DNA of 50,920 bases from Candidatus Cloacimonadota bacterium (GTDB lineage: Bacteria; Cloacimonadota; Cloacimonadia; JGIOTU-2): NCBI GenBank assembly GCA_018334695.1, contig JAGXLO010000007.1:1-50920 (forward strand), written 5' to 3'. Every line of letters starts with the position of its first letter. The stretch's first letter is position 1. Positions 1 to 11,192 of the stretch are shown here, piece after piece. The position numbers and the translations under genes were made by a program. Under the pieces are notes generated by a model. It was not told the origin of the DNA, searched no databases, and was given only the letters and a program-made list of their open reading frames with translations.

Positions 1-3000
1 GTTTGAGCAAAGTATTGATTTTCTTCATCAGTATCCTGAAGTGGCAATCCTACACCATAAACAGGCAATTTATGAACGCCGAAGGGAACTTGAGTAATGG
101 TTATTTCACCATCATAGTTTTGAGGTTGCGTAGGAGCAAATGTAAGATCATAAGTTTTGCTCTGTCCCATATCAAGCGAATAATCAATAGAATTTTTAGG
201 TTCACCTTTACTATCTGCTACTGTTACTGAATAGCCATCAATGGTTGTAATAGAACCACTGAGATTTCCACTACCCATATTTTGTACAGTAAACTGCATA
301 GTAGAAGTACTATCTACATAGACATCACCAAAATCCAGTTCTTGTGGATTCATGTAAAATACGGGATATGGTGCCAGAATAGGTGGAAAGGTTATATAAT
401 CGATCCAGGCACAATCCTGTCCACTACTCACATAGTAATCTTTGTCGTAAACCCATTTAAAGGTATGGTTACCAGCAGAAACATCAAAACTAACCTCTGT
501 CCAATCAAGAATACCGGACCATTCTCCTTTCAACTCGTCATCAATATAGAATTGAAGATAATCATAATTCGATTCAGATGAAACTCTGCGGTAGAAAGAG
601 ATCTCACCGTCAAATACATTTAAATTAACTGACATCTCGGCATTTTGGCTATTGCCAATATCTTCTGATTGAGCGCAATAGTCTCCTTCGTAAGCATCAC
701 CAGAGGAAATTTGCCAACCGGCATCTCCCCCAAATTGCCAATCAAAATCTGTAAAATCACCGGTTTCGAAACCTTCTATTACAAGCCCAATAAGTTTATA
801 ATAAGTGTGTTGAACTGAATATTCACCTCCAACAACTTCAAAAACAAATGGAACTGAAGTGCCCACAGGAGCATTATCATCTACCTGAACAGTAAATACT
901 ACAGTTGTTGTATCCTGAAATTCAATTTCGTCAATATCAACAGAAGAGGTGAGAATTTCAACATTATCATTAGCTGAGTTTAAGGTTGCAACCAGATCAA
1001 AAATATCTGAATGTCCCTGGTTTATAGCTTCTATAGTAAGATTAGCTTCTTCACCAGGATCCAATCTACCATTACCATTACCTTGAGGATCAGAAATTGA
1101 AAGATTGCCTGCTGTGAGTATAGGTGCATTAACAGTCATACCAAAACCGGACTCCCAGAGTGAATCTTTGGAAGTACCCGTAACTGATACATCAAAGAAT
1201 ACCTGATGTTGATCAGGAACATTGTTTGCAATTTGAAGCTGGAAAGCATCATCAACAGTTAAAGTAGAACCGGTTCCAATGGAGTCATAGTTTTCAGTTG
1301 AATCTACAATTGTCACATATTCATCATTTGTACTTATGGTTGCATCTACATTATTAGCATCTGCAACACCAACATTTTTTAATGTAACATTAAGTGTAAT
1401 GTTCTCGGTATAATCAGCCTGTCCATTATTATTTCCAAGGGAATCATTTATTGTATATCCATTAAATATTACATATGGTCCGCTGGGTGGAATTATTTCC
1501 ACTTCTTCTTCATATCTGTAATGATCCTGTTTTGTAACTGTTATTAACATATTATTTCCGGGTGTTTGGGGAGGAATTGAAATACTTGTAGGGAAAGTGC
1601 CATTACCTTCACCTACACCTATGATTTCGCCGTCAACAGAAAGACAAATTAGTGCTCCCAGATCTGCAGTTACACTATAAGTATCCATACCACTAAGGAG
1701 AGCTCCGTCGTGAACTACAGTCAAATTCTGTGGCATTTGGGTATAAGTAGAAGAAAAAGCACCACCATGCCAGTGGAAGAGGTAATAGGTTACAGGTTTA
1801 TTACTTGTATTGTAAGGCCAGTTGGAGCTTGCCAGGAAATGTTTACCTGCCACATTACCAAAGGCGGGAAGGACATTTCCATCTGCCGGTGGATTGGCAC
1901 CGAATGTTGGCATAAAATTCGGCCAGAAGTTATCATACATACCCCAAACATAGGTATCATTGACAAAAGAAAATGAGACAGCAGTTGCAGCAATTAAGCC
2001 GAGAGCACGTTGCTCATGTCTGTGCATTGCTTCGGCAAAACATTCGGAATCATCGTCGAATTGACCGGTAAGACAATTAATTGAAAAAACTGTTACCAGA
2101 TCTTCATTATCAAGGGCACCCATATTTGAGATACCATAAGCAGGTTCACCCCAACCTGTAGTACTACCGTGATCACGATGTTGTAGCATAAAAGCACCAC
2201 TGTTTATGGCGTCATTTACGTCTGTAGCAGTTCCACCTGTCCAACCGCCTAAAGCAGAAGGACTGGCGGGAATATATCCTTGTCCATTGGGTCCAAAATA
2301 GTTTAACACTAAATTTGTATTAGTAGCAGTGGACCAGGGATCTGTATTAGGGTTACCACCATAAACTGCATTAATTCTTACCTGATCTCTATCGAGTTCA
2401 TTATGCCAGAAACCGCCAATAGATTCTGAACAAATCTGGAACCAACGCTCTGTTTGCCAACCGAGAGCAGTAATCGGATGTTGATAGAAATTGGGATTTG
2501 TGGATGGATTTCTTTCATTATCCAATACTTTGGAAACCATTATAGCCAGTTGATCTTCAGTTTGAGCTGTCATACGAGCAGTGACAATATCCGGTAATTG
2601 GTCTTCATCAACATCTGCATAAAAATTGTCAGATATGCAATCGGCATAACCACCATCAAATTCGGGAGCAATGATTCCATTTCCGGAAACTCCGCCTGTT
2701 CCATAATCTGCCATAAATAAAATTGCAGCAGGATATGGGTCTAAACCATCAATATAATTTTCAATGGTATTTGCGTTATTACCTCCAATATCAGCCAAAG
2801 TAACTACACCCGTATTGATACCTTGTGTGGTTCTAAACTGTTTTAAACTGTCTGCCCAATCATAATAAATTGGATTATCCGGAATTATTATGAGGTATTC
2901 ATAATCATCATTACGGTAATTATTATTGTAATTTACCTCGGGCAGAGATTCATAATTTACCAACATTTGTTGCCAGATGGATTCCCACCATCTACTGCGA

Positions 3001-3626
3001 AGCTTATCAACACCAAAATGACCATTACCACCTACAAATTCAACTTCAATCTTAATATTTCTATTTACTTTTAATTTTTTAGTTACGGGATTATACTGAA
3101 AGGGGGATACAGCCAATGTTACCATATCCACTCCACGCATTTTGGAAGGTTCTGATACTCTCACAACCGATTGGGGATACATTTCATCTTTTGAATATAT
3201 ATCCATATTTTTATCATATACAAGAGGTTCATCACTTGAATCTACTGGAATCTGATGAGCGGGTGCTAGATCAACGTTAGATATAACTTCTTGTTCAGAG
3301 TTAATAATATTAACTTTTATATCAGCATTCTGTGGAATAGCAATATATCTACTAACTGATGGAACATTGGGAGCGCCTTTATCATTCGGCAAAAAAGATT
3401 CCGCAAAACCGATGGTTTGCAGATCTTCATTATTAATTAGTTTTGGGGTTAAAGAAAACTTTTTTATCGAAAAGTTAAGTGTGATATAGGAATCATCTTG
3501 ATTTAACAAAGTAATTCCTTCATTACCCCAAGCGTCATTATAGCTTACTACTTGCTCTTTGGCAGCATAGCCAAAAGAGAAAATAAGAAGGGAACAAAGT
3601 AGTGCTAGAAACAATTTTTTGTTCAT
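1..3626 (-). CDS. Gingipain-like C25 cysteine peptidase, secreted (partial)
   Basis: The reading frame is open from the ATG at 3626 to the left edge (1208 codons, no stop), so the C-terminus is missing. Residues 1-22 form a signal peptide (MNKKLFLALLCSLL...). After an N-terminal prodomain-like part comes the peptidase C25 core. The catalytic histidine lies in HRDHGSTTGWGEP (about H486) and the catalytic cysteine in SINCLTGQF (about C518), spaced as in gingipains. Beyond the protease come CARDB-like and other beta-sandwich domains, a jelly-roll-like region (FETGDFTDFDW) and an ASH-type domain (LDFGDVYVDST). Known relatives are exported by Sec and then the type IX system, using a C-terminal sorting domain that here would lie outside the window. 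Substrate specificity cannot be read. An upstream GGAT serves as a weak ribosome binding site. Confidence 0.9.
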   Translation of the reverse strand, partial: MNKKLFLALLCSLLIFSFGYAAKEQVVSYNDAWGNEGITLLNQDDSYITLNFSIKKFSLTPKLINNEDLQTIGFAESFLPNDKGAPNVPSVSRYIAIPQNADIKVNIINSEQEVISNVDLAPAHQIPVDSSDEPLVYDKNMDIYSKDEMYPQSVVRVSEPSKMRGVDMVTLAVSPFQYNPVTKKLKVNRNIKIEVEFVGGNGHFGVDKLRSRWWESIWQQMLVNYESLPEVNYNNNYRNDDYEYLIIIPDNPIYYDWADSLKQFRTTQGINTGVVTLADIGGNNANTIENYIDGLDPYPAAILFMADYGTGGVSGNGIIAPEFDGGYADCISDNFYADVDEDQLPDIVTARMTAQTEDQLAIMVSKVLDNERNPSTNPNFYQHPITALGWQTERWFQICSESIGGFWHNELDRDQVRINAVYGGNPNTDPWSTATNTNLVLNYFGPNGQGYIPASPSALGGWTGGTATDVNDAINSGAFMLQHRDHGSTTGWGEPAYGISNMGALDNEDLVTVFSINCLTGQFDDDSECFAEAMHRHEQRALGLIAATAVSFSFVNDTYVWGMYDNFWPNFMPTFGANPPADGNVLPAFGNVAGKHFLASSNWPYNTSNKPVTYYLFHWHGGAFSSTYTQMPQNLTVVHDGALLSGMDTYSVTADLGALICLSVDGEIIGVGEGNGTFPTSISIPPQTPGNNMLITVTKQDHYRYEEEVEIIPPSGPYVIFNGYTINDSLGNNNGQADYTENITLNVTLKNVGVADANNVDATISTNDEYVTIVDSTENYDSIGTGSTLTVDDAFQLQIANNVPDQHQVFFDVSVTGTSKDSLWESGFGMTVNAPILTAGNLSISDPQGNGNGRLDPGEEANLTIEAINQGHSDIFDLVATLNSANDNVEILTSSVDIDEIEFQDTTTVVFTVQVDDNAPVGTSVPFVFEVVGGEYSVQHTYYKLIGLVIEGFETGDFTDFDWQFGGDAGWQISSGDAYEGDYCAQSEDIGNSQNAEMSVNLNVFDGEISFYRRVSSESNYDYLQFYIDDELKGEWSGILDWTEVSFDVSAGNHTFKWVYDKDYYVSSGQDCAWIDYITFPPILAPYPVFYMNPQELDFGDVYVDSTSTMQFTVQNMGSGNLSGSITTIDGYSVTVADSKGEPKNSIDYSLDMGQSKTYDLTFAPTQPQNYDGEITITQVPFGVHKLPVYGVGLPLQDTDEENQYFAQ

Positions 3627-3644
3627 TTTTTATATCCTTTCTTT

Positions 3645-3668
3645 TTTAATCAAATTTTTTTGATTAAA
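3645..3668 (-). promoter_or_regulatory. Perfect inverted repeat in leader of the C25 peptidase gene
   Basis: TTTAATCAAA and TTTGATTAAA form 10-base arms around a four-base loop, 19 bases upstream of the start codon, between the TTGACA hexamer and the ribosome binding site. It could be an operator or a weak mRNA hairpin. No factor can be assigned. Confidence 0.45.
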
Positions 3669-3694
3669 TTTACTTTCGTACTATTATTGTCAAG
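3666..3694 (-). promoter_or_regulatory. Candidate promoter of C25 peptidase gene
   Basis: A perfect TTGACA hexamer on the minus strand (3694-3689) is followed 17 bases later by an AT-only stretch with no clear TATAAT match. It recurs in front of other units in this window. Confidence 0.35.
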
Positions 3695-3874
3695 TAATTA
3701 TAATATTTTTATTTATTTTTTCTCAGATGGGAAAAAGATGTCTAATTTTTTAAGATATTCAATTTATATCAAAAAGGCTAATTAACATAATAAATTGTTA
3801 TTCTCAATTATCAGGTAATAAAAATACCGCTGAAATATCAACAACGTGATTAAAACTGCTTTAAAATTATTAAT

Positions 3875-5194
3875 TTATCTACCAATACAATAATATGTAA
3901 AACCGTTTTCTCTGGTTCTGCGTGGCTTGTATTGATTTCTTCCGTCAAAAATAATGTTTTGTTTTAGTAATTTTTTGATACGATCAAAATTTGGATTGCG
4001 GAATTGGTGCCATTCTGTAACAAGTAAGAGAGCATCGGCATTGTTCAGTGCAGAATACTGATCGGAAGTATAAATAATATTCTTGTTATCACCAAAAATT
4101 CTTCGGGCTTCTTTCATTGCCTGAGGATCATAAGTCTGAATTCTTGCCCCTTTAGCAATTAATTGTTTAATTATAACTCTGGATGGAGCCTCACGCATAT
4201 CATCAGTCATTGGTTTAAAAGAAAGGCCCCAGACTGCAAATATCTTTCCGGTAAGATCTTCACCAAAATGATCTACAACCTTATCAACAAGAATCCCTTT
4301 TTGTTTCTCATTTACATCCTCTACTGCCTCTAAAATTTGGGATGAAGTATCATTTTCACGAGCAATTCTAATTAGAGCTTTTACATCTTTGGGGAAACAG
4401 GAGCCACCATAGCCCACACCGGGATATAAAAACTTATAACCAATACGAGTATCAGAACCTATACCCACTCTTACATCTTCTACGTCTGCATCCACTTTTT
4501 CACAGAGTCGAGCAATTTCGTTCATGAATGAAATCTTTGTTGCCAAGATTGCATTAGCTGCGTATTTAGTCATTTCCGCAGAACGGATATCCATAAACAT
4601 TACTCTGTCCTTTTGCAGGGTAAAGGAACGATACAATTCTTTCATGATACCTTTGGCTTTTTCACTCTCGCTACCAATAATGACTCTATCAGGTTTTAAA
4701 AAATCCTGAATTGCAACTCCTTCTCTAAGAAATTCCGGATTAGAGATAACATCAAATTCATAATTCACACTTCTTTCATCCAATTTATCTTGAATAGTTG
4801 CTTTTACTTTATCTGCGGTTCCTATAGGTACAGTTGATTTATCTACAATAACTTTATATCCATTTAAATATTTGCCAATTTCCTGGGCAACAGCCAGTAC
4901 ATACTGTAAATCTGCAGCTCCGTCTTCATCGGGAGGAGTACCTACAGCTATAAAAACAACTTTTGCTTTTTCAACTGCCTGCTCAATATCAGTAGTAAAG
5001 TAAAGACGTCCGCCTTCTACGTTGGTCTCTACTATCTCTTTCAAACCTCTCTCGTAAATAGGCATTTTGCCCTGATTTAGCATACCAATTTTATCTTTGT
5101 TATTATCAACACAGGTTACATTGTGTCCCATATCTGCGATACAGGTTCCGGAAACCAAGCCTACATAACCTGTTCCAATAATTGCTACTTCCAT
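3875..5194 (-). CDS. ugd: UDP-glucose 6-dehydrogenase
   Basis: This 439-residue protein matches the UDP-glucose/GDP-mannose dehydrogenase family, which oxidises UDP-glucose to UDP-glucuronate with two NAD+. The N-terminal Rossmann motif GTGYVGLVSG is at residues 7-16. The active-site motif GGSCFPKDVKAL carries the catalytic cysteine, and the C-terminal UDP-binding domain includes WGLSFKPMTDDMREAPS. Length is typical. An AGGAG site precedes the ATG. It is the last gene of a sugar-nucleotide run (wecB, galE, ugd), 20 bases after galE, which suggests supply of UDP-GlcNAc/ManNAc, UDP-galactose and UDP-glucuronate for surface polysaccharide. A related UDP-sugar dehydrogenase (for example for UDP-ManNAc) is possible but less likely from the motifs. 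Confidence 0.93.
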   Translation of the reverse strand: MEVAIIGTGYVGLVSGTCIADMGHNVTCVDNNKDKIGMLNQGKMPIYERGLKEIVETNVEGGRLYFTTDIEQAVEKAKVVFIAVGTPPDEDGAADLQYVLAVAQEIGKYLNGYKVIVDKSTVPIGTADKVKATIQDKLDERSVNYEFDVISNPEFLREGVAIQDFLKPDRVIIGSESEKAKGIMKELYRSFTLQKDRVMFMDIRSAEMTKYAANAILATKISFMNEIARLCEKVDADVEDVRVGIGSDTRIGYKFLYPGVGYGGSCFPKDVKALIRIARENDTSSQILEAVEDVNEKQKGILVDKVVDHFGEDLTGKIFAVWGLSFKPMTDDMREAPSRVIIKQLIAKGARIQTYDPQAMKEARRIFGDNKNIIYTSDQYSALNNADALLLVTEWHQFRNPNFDRIKKLLKQNIIFDGRNQYKPRRTRENGFTYYCIGR

Positions 5195-5214
5195 AATTTA
5201 TCTCCTGTTACTTC

Positions 5215-6228
5215 TTAAATTTTATAGCCTTGAGGATTATTTTTTTGCCAGTGCCAGGCATCCTTGCACATATCTTCAATACCTCTTTTTGCTTCCCAAT
5301 TTAGTTCCTTTTTGGCTAAAGAAGGATCCGCATAGCATTCCGCAATATCACCGGAACGTCTATCTAGTATATCATAAGGAATAGATTTTCCGGAAACCTT
5401 TTCAAAAGTTGAAATCATTTCAAGAACACTGTATCCCTCTCCTGTTCCCAGGTTATATACTGTTACACCAGGATTTTCCTGCAATTTATCCAGAGCATTT
5501 AGGTGTCCCAGCGACAGATCCACTACGTGAATATAATCTCTTACACCCGTACCATCTTCAGTAGGATAATCCTTACCAAAAACATGCAATTTATCCAGTT
5601 TTCCTACAGCCACTTGAGAAATATAAGGCATCAAGTTATTCGGTATATCGTTAGGATCTTCTCCTATAAGTCCTGATTCGTGAGCACCAACAGGATTAAA
5701 ATATCTTAATAAAATCGCATTCCACTCAGAATCTGAAACGTTTAGATCATTTAAAATTTCCTCAATCATCAATTTTGAACGCCCATAGGGATTAGTGGGA
5801 TGAACAGGAAATTTTTCCTTTATTGGGACTTTATGTGGATCTCCATATACAGTGGCAGAAGAACTAAAAACTATATCTTTAACATCAAATTTATTCATAA
5901 CTTCGCATAAAATGATTGTTCCGCCTACATTATTTTTATAATAAAGAAGTGGCTTTTCTACTGATTCTCCTACCGCTTTTAACCCAGCAAAATGTACTAC
6001 TGAGTTAATATCATGCTTTTCAAAAACTTGTTCTAGGGCTTTTCTATCACGGATATCAACTTTATAAAAATCAAGTTTCTTTTCCGTTATTGCCTGTACC
6101 CGATGCAATGATTTTTTGTTGCTATTACTTAAATTATCTACAATCACTATTTCGTGTCCGGCTTTTAGGAGTTCCACGCAGGTATGACTTCCAATATAAC
6201 CGGCACCTCCGGTTACTAATATCTTCAT
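5215..6228 (-). CDS. galE: UDP-glucose 4-epimerase
   Basis: GalE-type extended SDR that interconverts UDP-glucose and UDP-galactose in the cytoplasm. The NAD-binding motif GGAGYIGSH stands at the N-terminus, SSSATVYG carries the catalytic serine/threonine region, and NPYGRSK supplies the Tyr-x3-Lys pair. The frame is open 22 codons further upstream to 6294, but MKILVTGG at 6228 is the family start. It overlaps the wecB stop by one base (TAATG), indicating translational coupling. At 337 residues the length is normal. Confidence 0.94.
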   Translation of the reverse strand: MKILVTGGAGYIGSHTCVELLKAGHEIVIVDNLSNSNKKSLHRVQAITEKKLDFYKVDIRDRKALEQVFEKHDINSVVHFAGLKAVGESVEKPLLYYKNNVGGTIILCEVMNKFDVKDIVFSSSATVYGDPHKVPIKEKFPVHPTNPYGRSKLMIEEILNDLNVSDSEWNAILLRYFNPVGAHESGLIGEDPNDIPNNLMPYISQVAVGKLDKLHVFGKDYPTEDGTGVRDYIHVVDLSLGHLNALDKLQENPGVTVYNLGTGEGYSVLEMISTFEKVSGKSIPYDILDRRSGDIAECYADPSLAKKELNWEAKRGIEDMCKDAWHWQKNNPQGYKI

Positions 6229-7331
6229 TATCCGCTTTTCTTCCAATATTCTTTGAATACTTTCACAACTCGTTGCGCAGTATTTCCATCCCATTTATAA
6301 GGAATCTGACCTTTTTTATTATTTCCTCTAAGAATTTTATCTGTCTCAGCAATAATTTTTTCTGTATCTGTTCCCACCAATTTATTTGTGCCCTGCGTAA
6401 TTGTTATAGGTCTTTCGGTATTTTCTCTGATAGTGAGGCAGGGAACATTCAAAACAGTTGTTTCTTCCTGGATACCACCCGAATCCGTTAGTACAACCTT
6501 AGCATATTTTTCTAATTTCAGAAAATCAAAATATCCCAGGGGTTCTACAAACTGAAAATTTTTCATTCTATCAAACTCATCTTGAAGTGAAAATTTTTTA
6601 ATCATTTTAACAGTACGTGGGTGGATAGGGAATATTAGAGGTAGAGATCTTTGAATATGGTAAAAAGCCTTAATAATTTTTTTGAAATTTTCCACTTTAT
6701 CAACATTACTGGGTCGATGTAGAGTGATTAAGCCAAAACCATCTTTTTCTAAATTTAGCTTATTGATAATGTTAGAGTTTTCTGCTTCTTTTTCGTGCTT
6801 TTTTAATGAATCAATCATGGCATTGCCCACAAAATAAATTTTTTCAGGACTAATGCCTTCATTCATAAGATTTTCATTCCCATCCTGAGAGGGAGTGAGA
6901 AGTATTTGTGAGATTGAATCAGTAAGAATACGATTGATCTCTTCCGGCATCTTACGATCAAAAGAACGTAAGCCTGCTTCCAGATGTGCAACAGGGATAT
7001 GCATTTTTACAGCATCCAGAGCACAGGCAATAGTAGAGTTTACATCCCCGGCAACCAAAACTGCATCGGGTTTTTCTTCAAATAGAACTTTCTCAAATTG
7101 AATCATGATTTTGGCGGTTTGAACCCCATGCGTTCCGGAGCCCACGCCCAAATAGCGGTCAGGTTTAGGAAATCCAAGATGATCAAAAAAGACTTTTGAG
7201 AGGTTAACATCATAATGCTGACCTGTATGAACAAGGTAAGGTCTAAAAAGGCTGTTATCCTTTAGGGCAAAATAAACCGGACCGACTTTCATAAAATTCG
7301 GTCTGGCACCAACTACAAGAATTACTTTCAA
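6228..7331 (-). CDS. wecB: UDP-N-acetylglucosamine 2-epimerase (non-hydrolysing)
   Basis: At 367 residues it has the usual length. It interconverts UDP-GlcNAc and UDP-ManNAc for surface polysaccharide. Family motifs visible are [10 protein letters not shown] at the N-terminus, [15 protein letters not shown], the LHRPSNVD loop and [10 protein letters not shown] near the C-terminal half. The start codon is TTG (7331) with an AGGTG site six bases upstream; no better ATG is in frame. Its stop overlaps the galE start. Confidence 0.93.
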   Translation of the reverse strand: MKVILVVGARPNFMKVGPVYFALKDNSLFRPYLVHTGQHYDVNLSKVFFDHLGFPKPDRYLGVGSGTHGVQTAKIMIQFEKVLFEEKPDAVLVAGDVNSTIACALDAVKMHIPVAHLEAGLRSFDRKMPEEINRILTDSISQILLTPSQDGNENLMNEGISPEKIYFVGNAMIDSLKKHEKEAENSNIINKLNLEKDGFGLITLHRPSNVDKVENFKKIIKAFYHIQRSLPLIFPIHPRTVKMIKKFSLQDEFDRMKNFQFVEPLGYFDFLKLEKYAKVVLTDSGGIQEETTVLNVPCLTIRENTERPITITQGTNKLVGTDTEKIIAETDKILRGNNKKGQIPYKWDGNTAQRVVKVFKEYWKKSG

Positions 7332-7354
7332 TTAAGGCACCTGTATAATTTCAA

Positions 7355-9457
7355 TTATTCTTTGCTACTTAAGCCCTTCATAGAGAGCTGTATTTTACCG
7401 TTTTCTACTTTTATTACTTTTACTTTTACTTTATCGCCAACGTTTACTATATCGGAAGTTTTCTTTGTCCTTTTCTTTTCCAAATTGGAGATGTGAACCA
7501 GACCATCCTGACCTGGTAAAATCTCGACAAAAGCGCCAAAGTCTTTAACAGCCCTTACTGTACCTTCATAAATTTTACCTACTTCCGGTTCAGCAACAAG
7601 ATTGTCTATCTGACGTTTAGCTTCATCAATCATTGCCTGATCTTCAGAAGCAATTTTTACTGTTCCGTCATCATCAATATCGATTGTAACACCGGTTTCT
7701 TCAATAATAGCTTTTATAAACTTACCTTGAGGACCGATAATATCTCCGATCTTATCGGTTTTTACTGTAAACATCTTGATCTTTGGTGCATTTTCCGAAA
7801 GCTGTTTACGGGGTTCAGATATGGTATCTTTTACTTTTTTGAGGATATAATTTCTAGCTTCTTTAGCTCTGTAAAGAGCATCTTTCATGATTTCCTGAGT
7901 AATACCTTCAACTTTGATATCCATTTGTAAAGCAGTTATACCTTTTTCTGAGCCTGTAACTTTAAAATCCATATCTCCATAGTGATCTTCAATTCCAAGT
8001 ATATCGGTTAGTACTTCATATTTATCATCTTCCATAATCAAACCATTGGCGATACCTACTACAGGTCTTTCGATTGGTACACCAGCTGCCATAAGAGCCA
8101 GAGAACCGCTGCAAACGGTTGCCATTGAGGAAGAACCATTTGATTCCAAAATTTCCGACACAATTCTTAAAGTATAGGGAAATTTTTCCTCATCAGGGAT
8201 AACAGGTTTTAGAGCTCTTTCTGCCAGATTTCCGTGACCAAGTTCTCTTCTTCCCGGACCACGCAAGAATCTTACTTCTCCCACGCTGAATGGGGGAAAA
8301 TTATAATGCAGATAAAAACGTTTTTTAAACTCTTCATCTAGTTCATCAATTATTTTTTCATCAGCCCCACTTCCCAGGGTTACTACACCCAGAGATTGGG
8401 TTTCACCACGGGTAAAAAGCGCAGCTCCATGTGTGCTAGGCAGAACATCTATTTCACAAGTAATATCTCTAATATCATCAGACCCTCTACCATCAACTCT
8501 CTTTTTCTCTTTTATGACTTGCTCGCGGATAACCTTTTTTTGTATCTCTTCTATAGCATTTTTTATGGTAATTTTCTTATCGGCAAATTTCTCTTCGCCT
8601 AATTTCTCTTCATATCTTTCAAAAATATTATCTTTTACTGATTTCAATGCGTCATGTCTTAATTTTTTATCGCCCTTGTTTACTGCCTCTTTTAGATTAT
8701 CATAGTCATTTACTTCAATTTTTTTAACCAGTTCTTCATCTATTTTGTCAAATACGTAGTCACCTTTGGGTTGTGCAGCTTTTGCGATAAATTCCTTTTC
8801 GAATTCCAACAGTTCTTTAATAGCCTTATGACCCTCATCAAGAGCCGTCAACATTATATCTTCTTCAATCTCTTTAGCACCTGATTCTACCATCATGATA
8901 GCTTCTTCTTTTCCGGCTATAGACAAATCCAGATCTGAGACTTCAAGTTCGTCTAAGGTAGGATTTATTATATATTCTCCGTCAACTAAGCCAACTTTCA
9001 CACCGGCTATAGGACCGTGAAATGGTATATCAGAAATTGAAAGAGCAGCAGAGGCTCCCAGCATTCCTGCCATTTCGGGTGAGTTAACCTGATCATAAGA
9101 CAGGACAGTAGCAATGATTTGAACTTCATTTCTAAAACCATCCGGAAAAAGCGGACGAATTGGTCTATCAATCAAACGAGCCGTCAATGTGGCTGTTGTA
9201 GAAGGTTTAGCCTCTCGTTTGAAAAATCCTCCGGGAATTTTACCCGAGGCATACATTTTTTCTATAAAATCTACAATTAAGGGAAAATAATCTATATCTT
9301 CCCGGCGTTCATCAGAAGCTGTAGCAGTTACAAGCACAACAGTGCCACCATATTGGACAAAAACAGAACCATTGGTCTGTTTTGCCATTCTACCAGTTTC
9401 CAGAACTAGTTTACGATTAGCAAATTCAGTCTCCATGCGAATAATATCTTTATTCAT
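7355..9457 (-). CDS. pnp: Polyribonucleotide nucleotidyltransferase (PNPase)
   Basis: This 700-residue 3'-5' phosphorolytic exoribonuclease has two RNase PH-like domains (about 1-230 and 310-550) around an alpha-helical linker, then a KH domain (IIGPQGKFIKAI, about 560-620) and an S1 domain (YEGTVRAVKDFGAFVEI to the C-terminus). Core motifs such as GRRELGHGNLAERAL and GSEKGITALQMDIK are intact. GGAG precedes the ATG. It follows rpsO after a 95-base gap, the classic rpsO-pnp order. That gap holds an imperfect hairpin (AAGAG...CTCTT), which might be a processing site as in E. coli; this last point is inference. Confidence 0.96.
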   Translation of the reverse strand: MNKDIIRMETEFANRKLVLETGRMAKQTNGSVFVQYGGTVVLVTATASDERREDIDYFPLIVDFIEKMYASGKIPGGFFKREAKPSTTATLTARLIDRPIRPLFPDGFRNEVQIIATVLSYDQVNSPEMAGMLGASAALSISDIPFHGPIAGVKVGLVDGEYIINPTLDELEVSDLDLSIAGKEEAIMMVESGAKEIEEDIMLTALDEGHKAIKELLEFEKEFIAKAAQPKGDYVFDKIDEELVKKIEVNDYDNLKEAVNKGDKKLRHDALKSVKDNIFERYEEKLGEEKFADKKITIKNAIEEIQKKVIREQVIKEKKRVDGRGSDDIRDITCEIDVLPSTHGAALFTRGETQSLGVVTLGSGADEKIIDELDEEFKKRFYLHYNFPPFSVGEVRFLRGPGRRELGHGNLAERALKPVIPDEEKFPYTLRIVSEILESNGSSSMATVCSGSLALMAAGVPIERPVVGIANGLIMEDDKYEVLTDILGIEDHYGDMDFKVTGSEKGITALQMDIKVEGITQEIMKDALYRAKEARNYILKKVKDTISEPRKQLSENAPKIKMFTVKTDKIGDIIGPQGKFIKAIIEETGVTIDIDDDGTVKIASEDQAMIDEAKRQIDNLVAEPEVGKIYEGTVRAVKDFGAFVEILPGQDGLVHISNLEKKRTKKTSDIVNVGDKVKVKVIKVENGKIQLSMKGLSSKE

Positions 9458-9552
9458 TTAATCTCCATAAGAGCCGGAGTAATTCCAACTCTTTTAATTC
9501 TTTATTATGAGTTTTGAAACAAACTCGTTAATTTTCAATTTAATATTATATA

Positions 9553-9822
9553 TTACTTTCTTAAGTTTAATGCATTAAGTAAAGTTCTATATCTTTTAAT
9601 ATCTACCTGTTTAAGATAATCAAGTAGTTTTCTCCTTTGGCCGACCAGTTTTAGAAGACTGCGTCTTGTGTTATGGTCTTTTTTGAACTTCTTAAGATGT
9701 TCAGTAATTTGCTGAATCCTATGAGTAAGAAGTGCAATTTGTACTTCGGGAGATCCTGTATCATCAGGATGTGTTTGAAATTTATTGACTATCTCTTGTT
9801 TGGTTTGCTTAGATAATGACAA
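9553..9822 (-). CDS. rpsO: 30S ribosomal protein S15
   Basis: At 89 residues it has exactly the family length. It binds the 16S rRNA central domain early in 30S assembly. Signature segments are [26 protein letters not shown] and [12 protein letters not shown]. The start is a TTG at 9822, four bases after GGAGG. It lies between the COG2403-type GTPase gene and pnp in one apparent transcription unit. Confidence 0.97.
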   Translation of the reverse strand: MSLSKQTKQEIVNKFQTHPDDTGSPEVQIALLTHRIQQITEHLKKFKKDHNTRRSLLKLVGQRRKLLDYLKQVDIKRYRTLLNALNLRK

Positions 9823-9833
9823 ATTTCCTCCAT

Positions 9834-11156
9834 TTATTCAATAAAATCATCAATCAGTTCTTTCAAGTCAGGACTTCCGATTTCTTGCAGGAAGTATTTT
9901 ACTCGAACTGTGGGTTTATCAATTTTTATAATTCGATTTAAATCTATTGGTGTTCCAATTACTACGACTTCGCAATCAGCTTTGTTAATTGTCTCTTCCA
10001 GATCTTTTACCTGCTTATCACCATATCCCATTGCGGGTAACAAAGTACCTATCTCAGGATATTTTTCAAATGTTTCTTTGATTGTACCAACAGCATATGG
10101 TCTGGGATCAACCAGTTCTTTCACTCCATATTTTTCGGCAGCGACAATACCTGCACCATACTTCATCTCACCATGAGTAAGTGTGGGACCGTCTTCTACT
10201 ACGAGTGCCTTGGCATTGGTTATTAATTCTGGTTTATTAACGGTGACAGGAGAAGCTCCATCAACTACTTTTGCTCTGGGATTGAAACGTCTAATATTAT
10301 TTCTTACGATTTGTATATTCTCTGCATCAGCAGAATCAATCTTGTTAAGAACTATAATATCTGCTCTGAGCAAATTAGTGTGACCGGGATAATAATCCAG
10401 TTCGTCATAAGGACGATGTGGGTCAGCAACAACTATATTTAATTCATTGTCTGATGTGTAAAATGGGGTATCATTATTGCCACCATCCCAAACTATTACC
10501 TCAGCTTCTTGTTCAGCTTCTCGTACTATAGCTTCGTAATCCACACCGGCATAAACGATGCTACCCATCTTTATATGAGGTTCGTATTCTTCCATTTCCT
10601 CGATCGTACATTTATGTTTATCAAGGTCTTCCATTTCGGCAAAGCGCTGTACTTTTTGTTTTGCCAGATCACCATAAGGCATAGGATGACGTATGGACGC
10701 AACTTTTAAGCCTTTATTTTTCAGTTCTTCAACCACGCGTCTTGTGGTCTGACTTTTGCCGCAACCGGTACGTACAGCACAGATAGTTATCAAAGGTTTA
10801 TCTGTTTTCACTACAGAATTCTGCATACCCATTAGAACAAAATCTGCTCCGGTATCATTTACCATTGCAGCTTTTTGCATTACGTAATTATTGGTAACAT
10901 CACTGTAAGCAAAAACCACCTGATCTATATTATTTTCTTCAATTAAATTTTTCAAATCAGCTTCGTCTTCTATCGGAACACCTTGGGGATAAAGCTCTTC
11001 GCCAGCAAGGTCTGCCGGATATTTTCTTCCTTCGATATCAGGTATCTGGGTTGCAGTAAAAGCAACTACTTCATAATTTTCATTTCCTCTGAAATAAACA
11101 TTAAAATTATGGAAATCTCTGCCAGCGGCTCCCATAATAATAACTTTCTTTTTCAT
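9834..11156 (-). CDS. COG2403-type GTPase (cyclic 2,3-diphosphoglycerate synthetase-like)
   Basis: A 440-residue protein. It begins with a Rossmann-like segment ([20 protein letters not shown]), followed by a P-loop NTPase domain with Walker [12 protein letters not shown] (about residues 130-140), a possible Walker B around [13 protein letters not shown] and a base-specificity motif VLNKID. The family is often annotated as a predicted GTPase or as related to archaeal cyclic 2,3-diphosphoglycerate synthetase. Its bacterial function is not established and I cannot assign one. AGGAG precedes the ATG. It appears to be first in the unit that continues into rpsO and pnp. Confidence 0.8.
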   Translation of the reverse strand: MKKKVIIMGAAGRDFHNFNVYFRGNENYEVVAFTATQIPDIEGRKYPADLAGEELYPQGVPIEDEADLKNLIEENNIDQVVFAYSDVTNNYVMQKAAMVNDTGADFVLMGMQNSVVKTDKPLITICAVRTGCGKSQTTRRVVEELKNKGLKVASIRHPMPYGDLAKQKVQRFAEMEDLDKHKCTIEEMEEYEPHIKMGSIVYAGVDYEAIVREAEQEAEVIVWDGGNNDTPFYTSDNELNIVVADPHRPYDELDYYPGHTNLLRADIIVLNKIDSADAENIQIVRNNIRRFNPRAKVVDGASPVTVNKPELITNAKALVVEDGPTLTHGEMKYGAGIVAAEKYGVKELVDPRPYAVGTIKETFEKYPEIGTLLPAMGYGDKQVKDLEETINKADCEVVVIGTPIDLNRIIKIDKPTVRVKYFLQEIGSPDLKELIDDFIE

Positions 11157-11192
11157 ATTAATTTTCTCCTTACGATAATTATCTTTTGCCCT

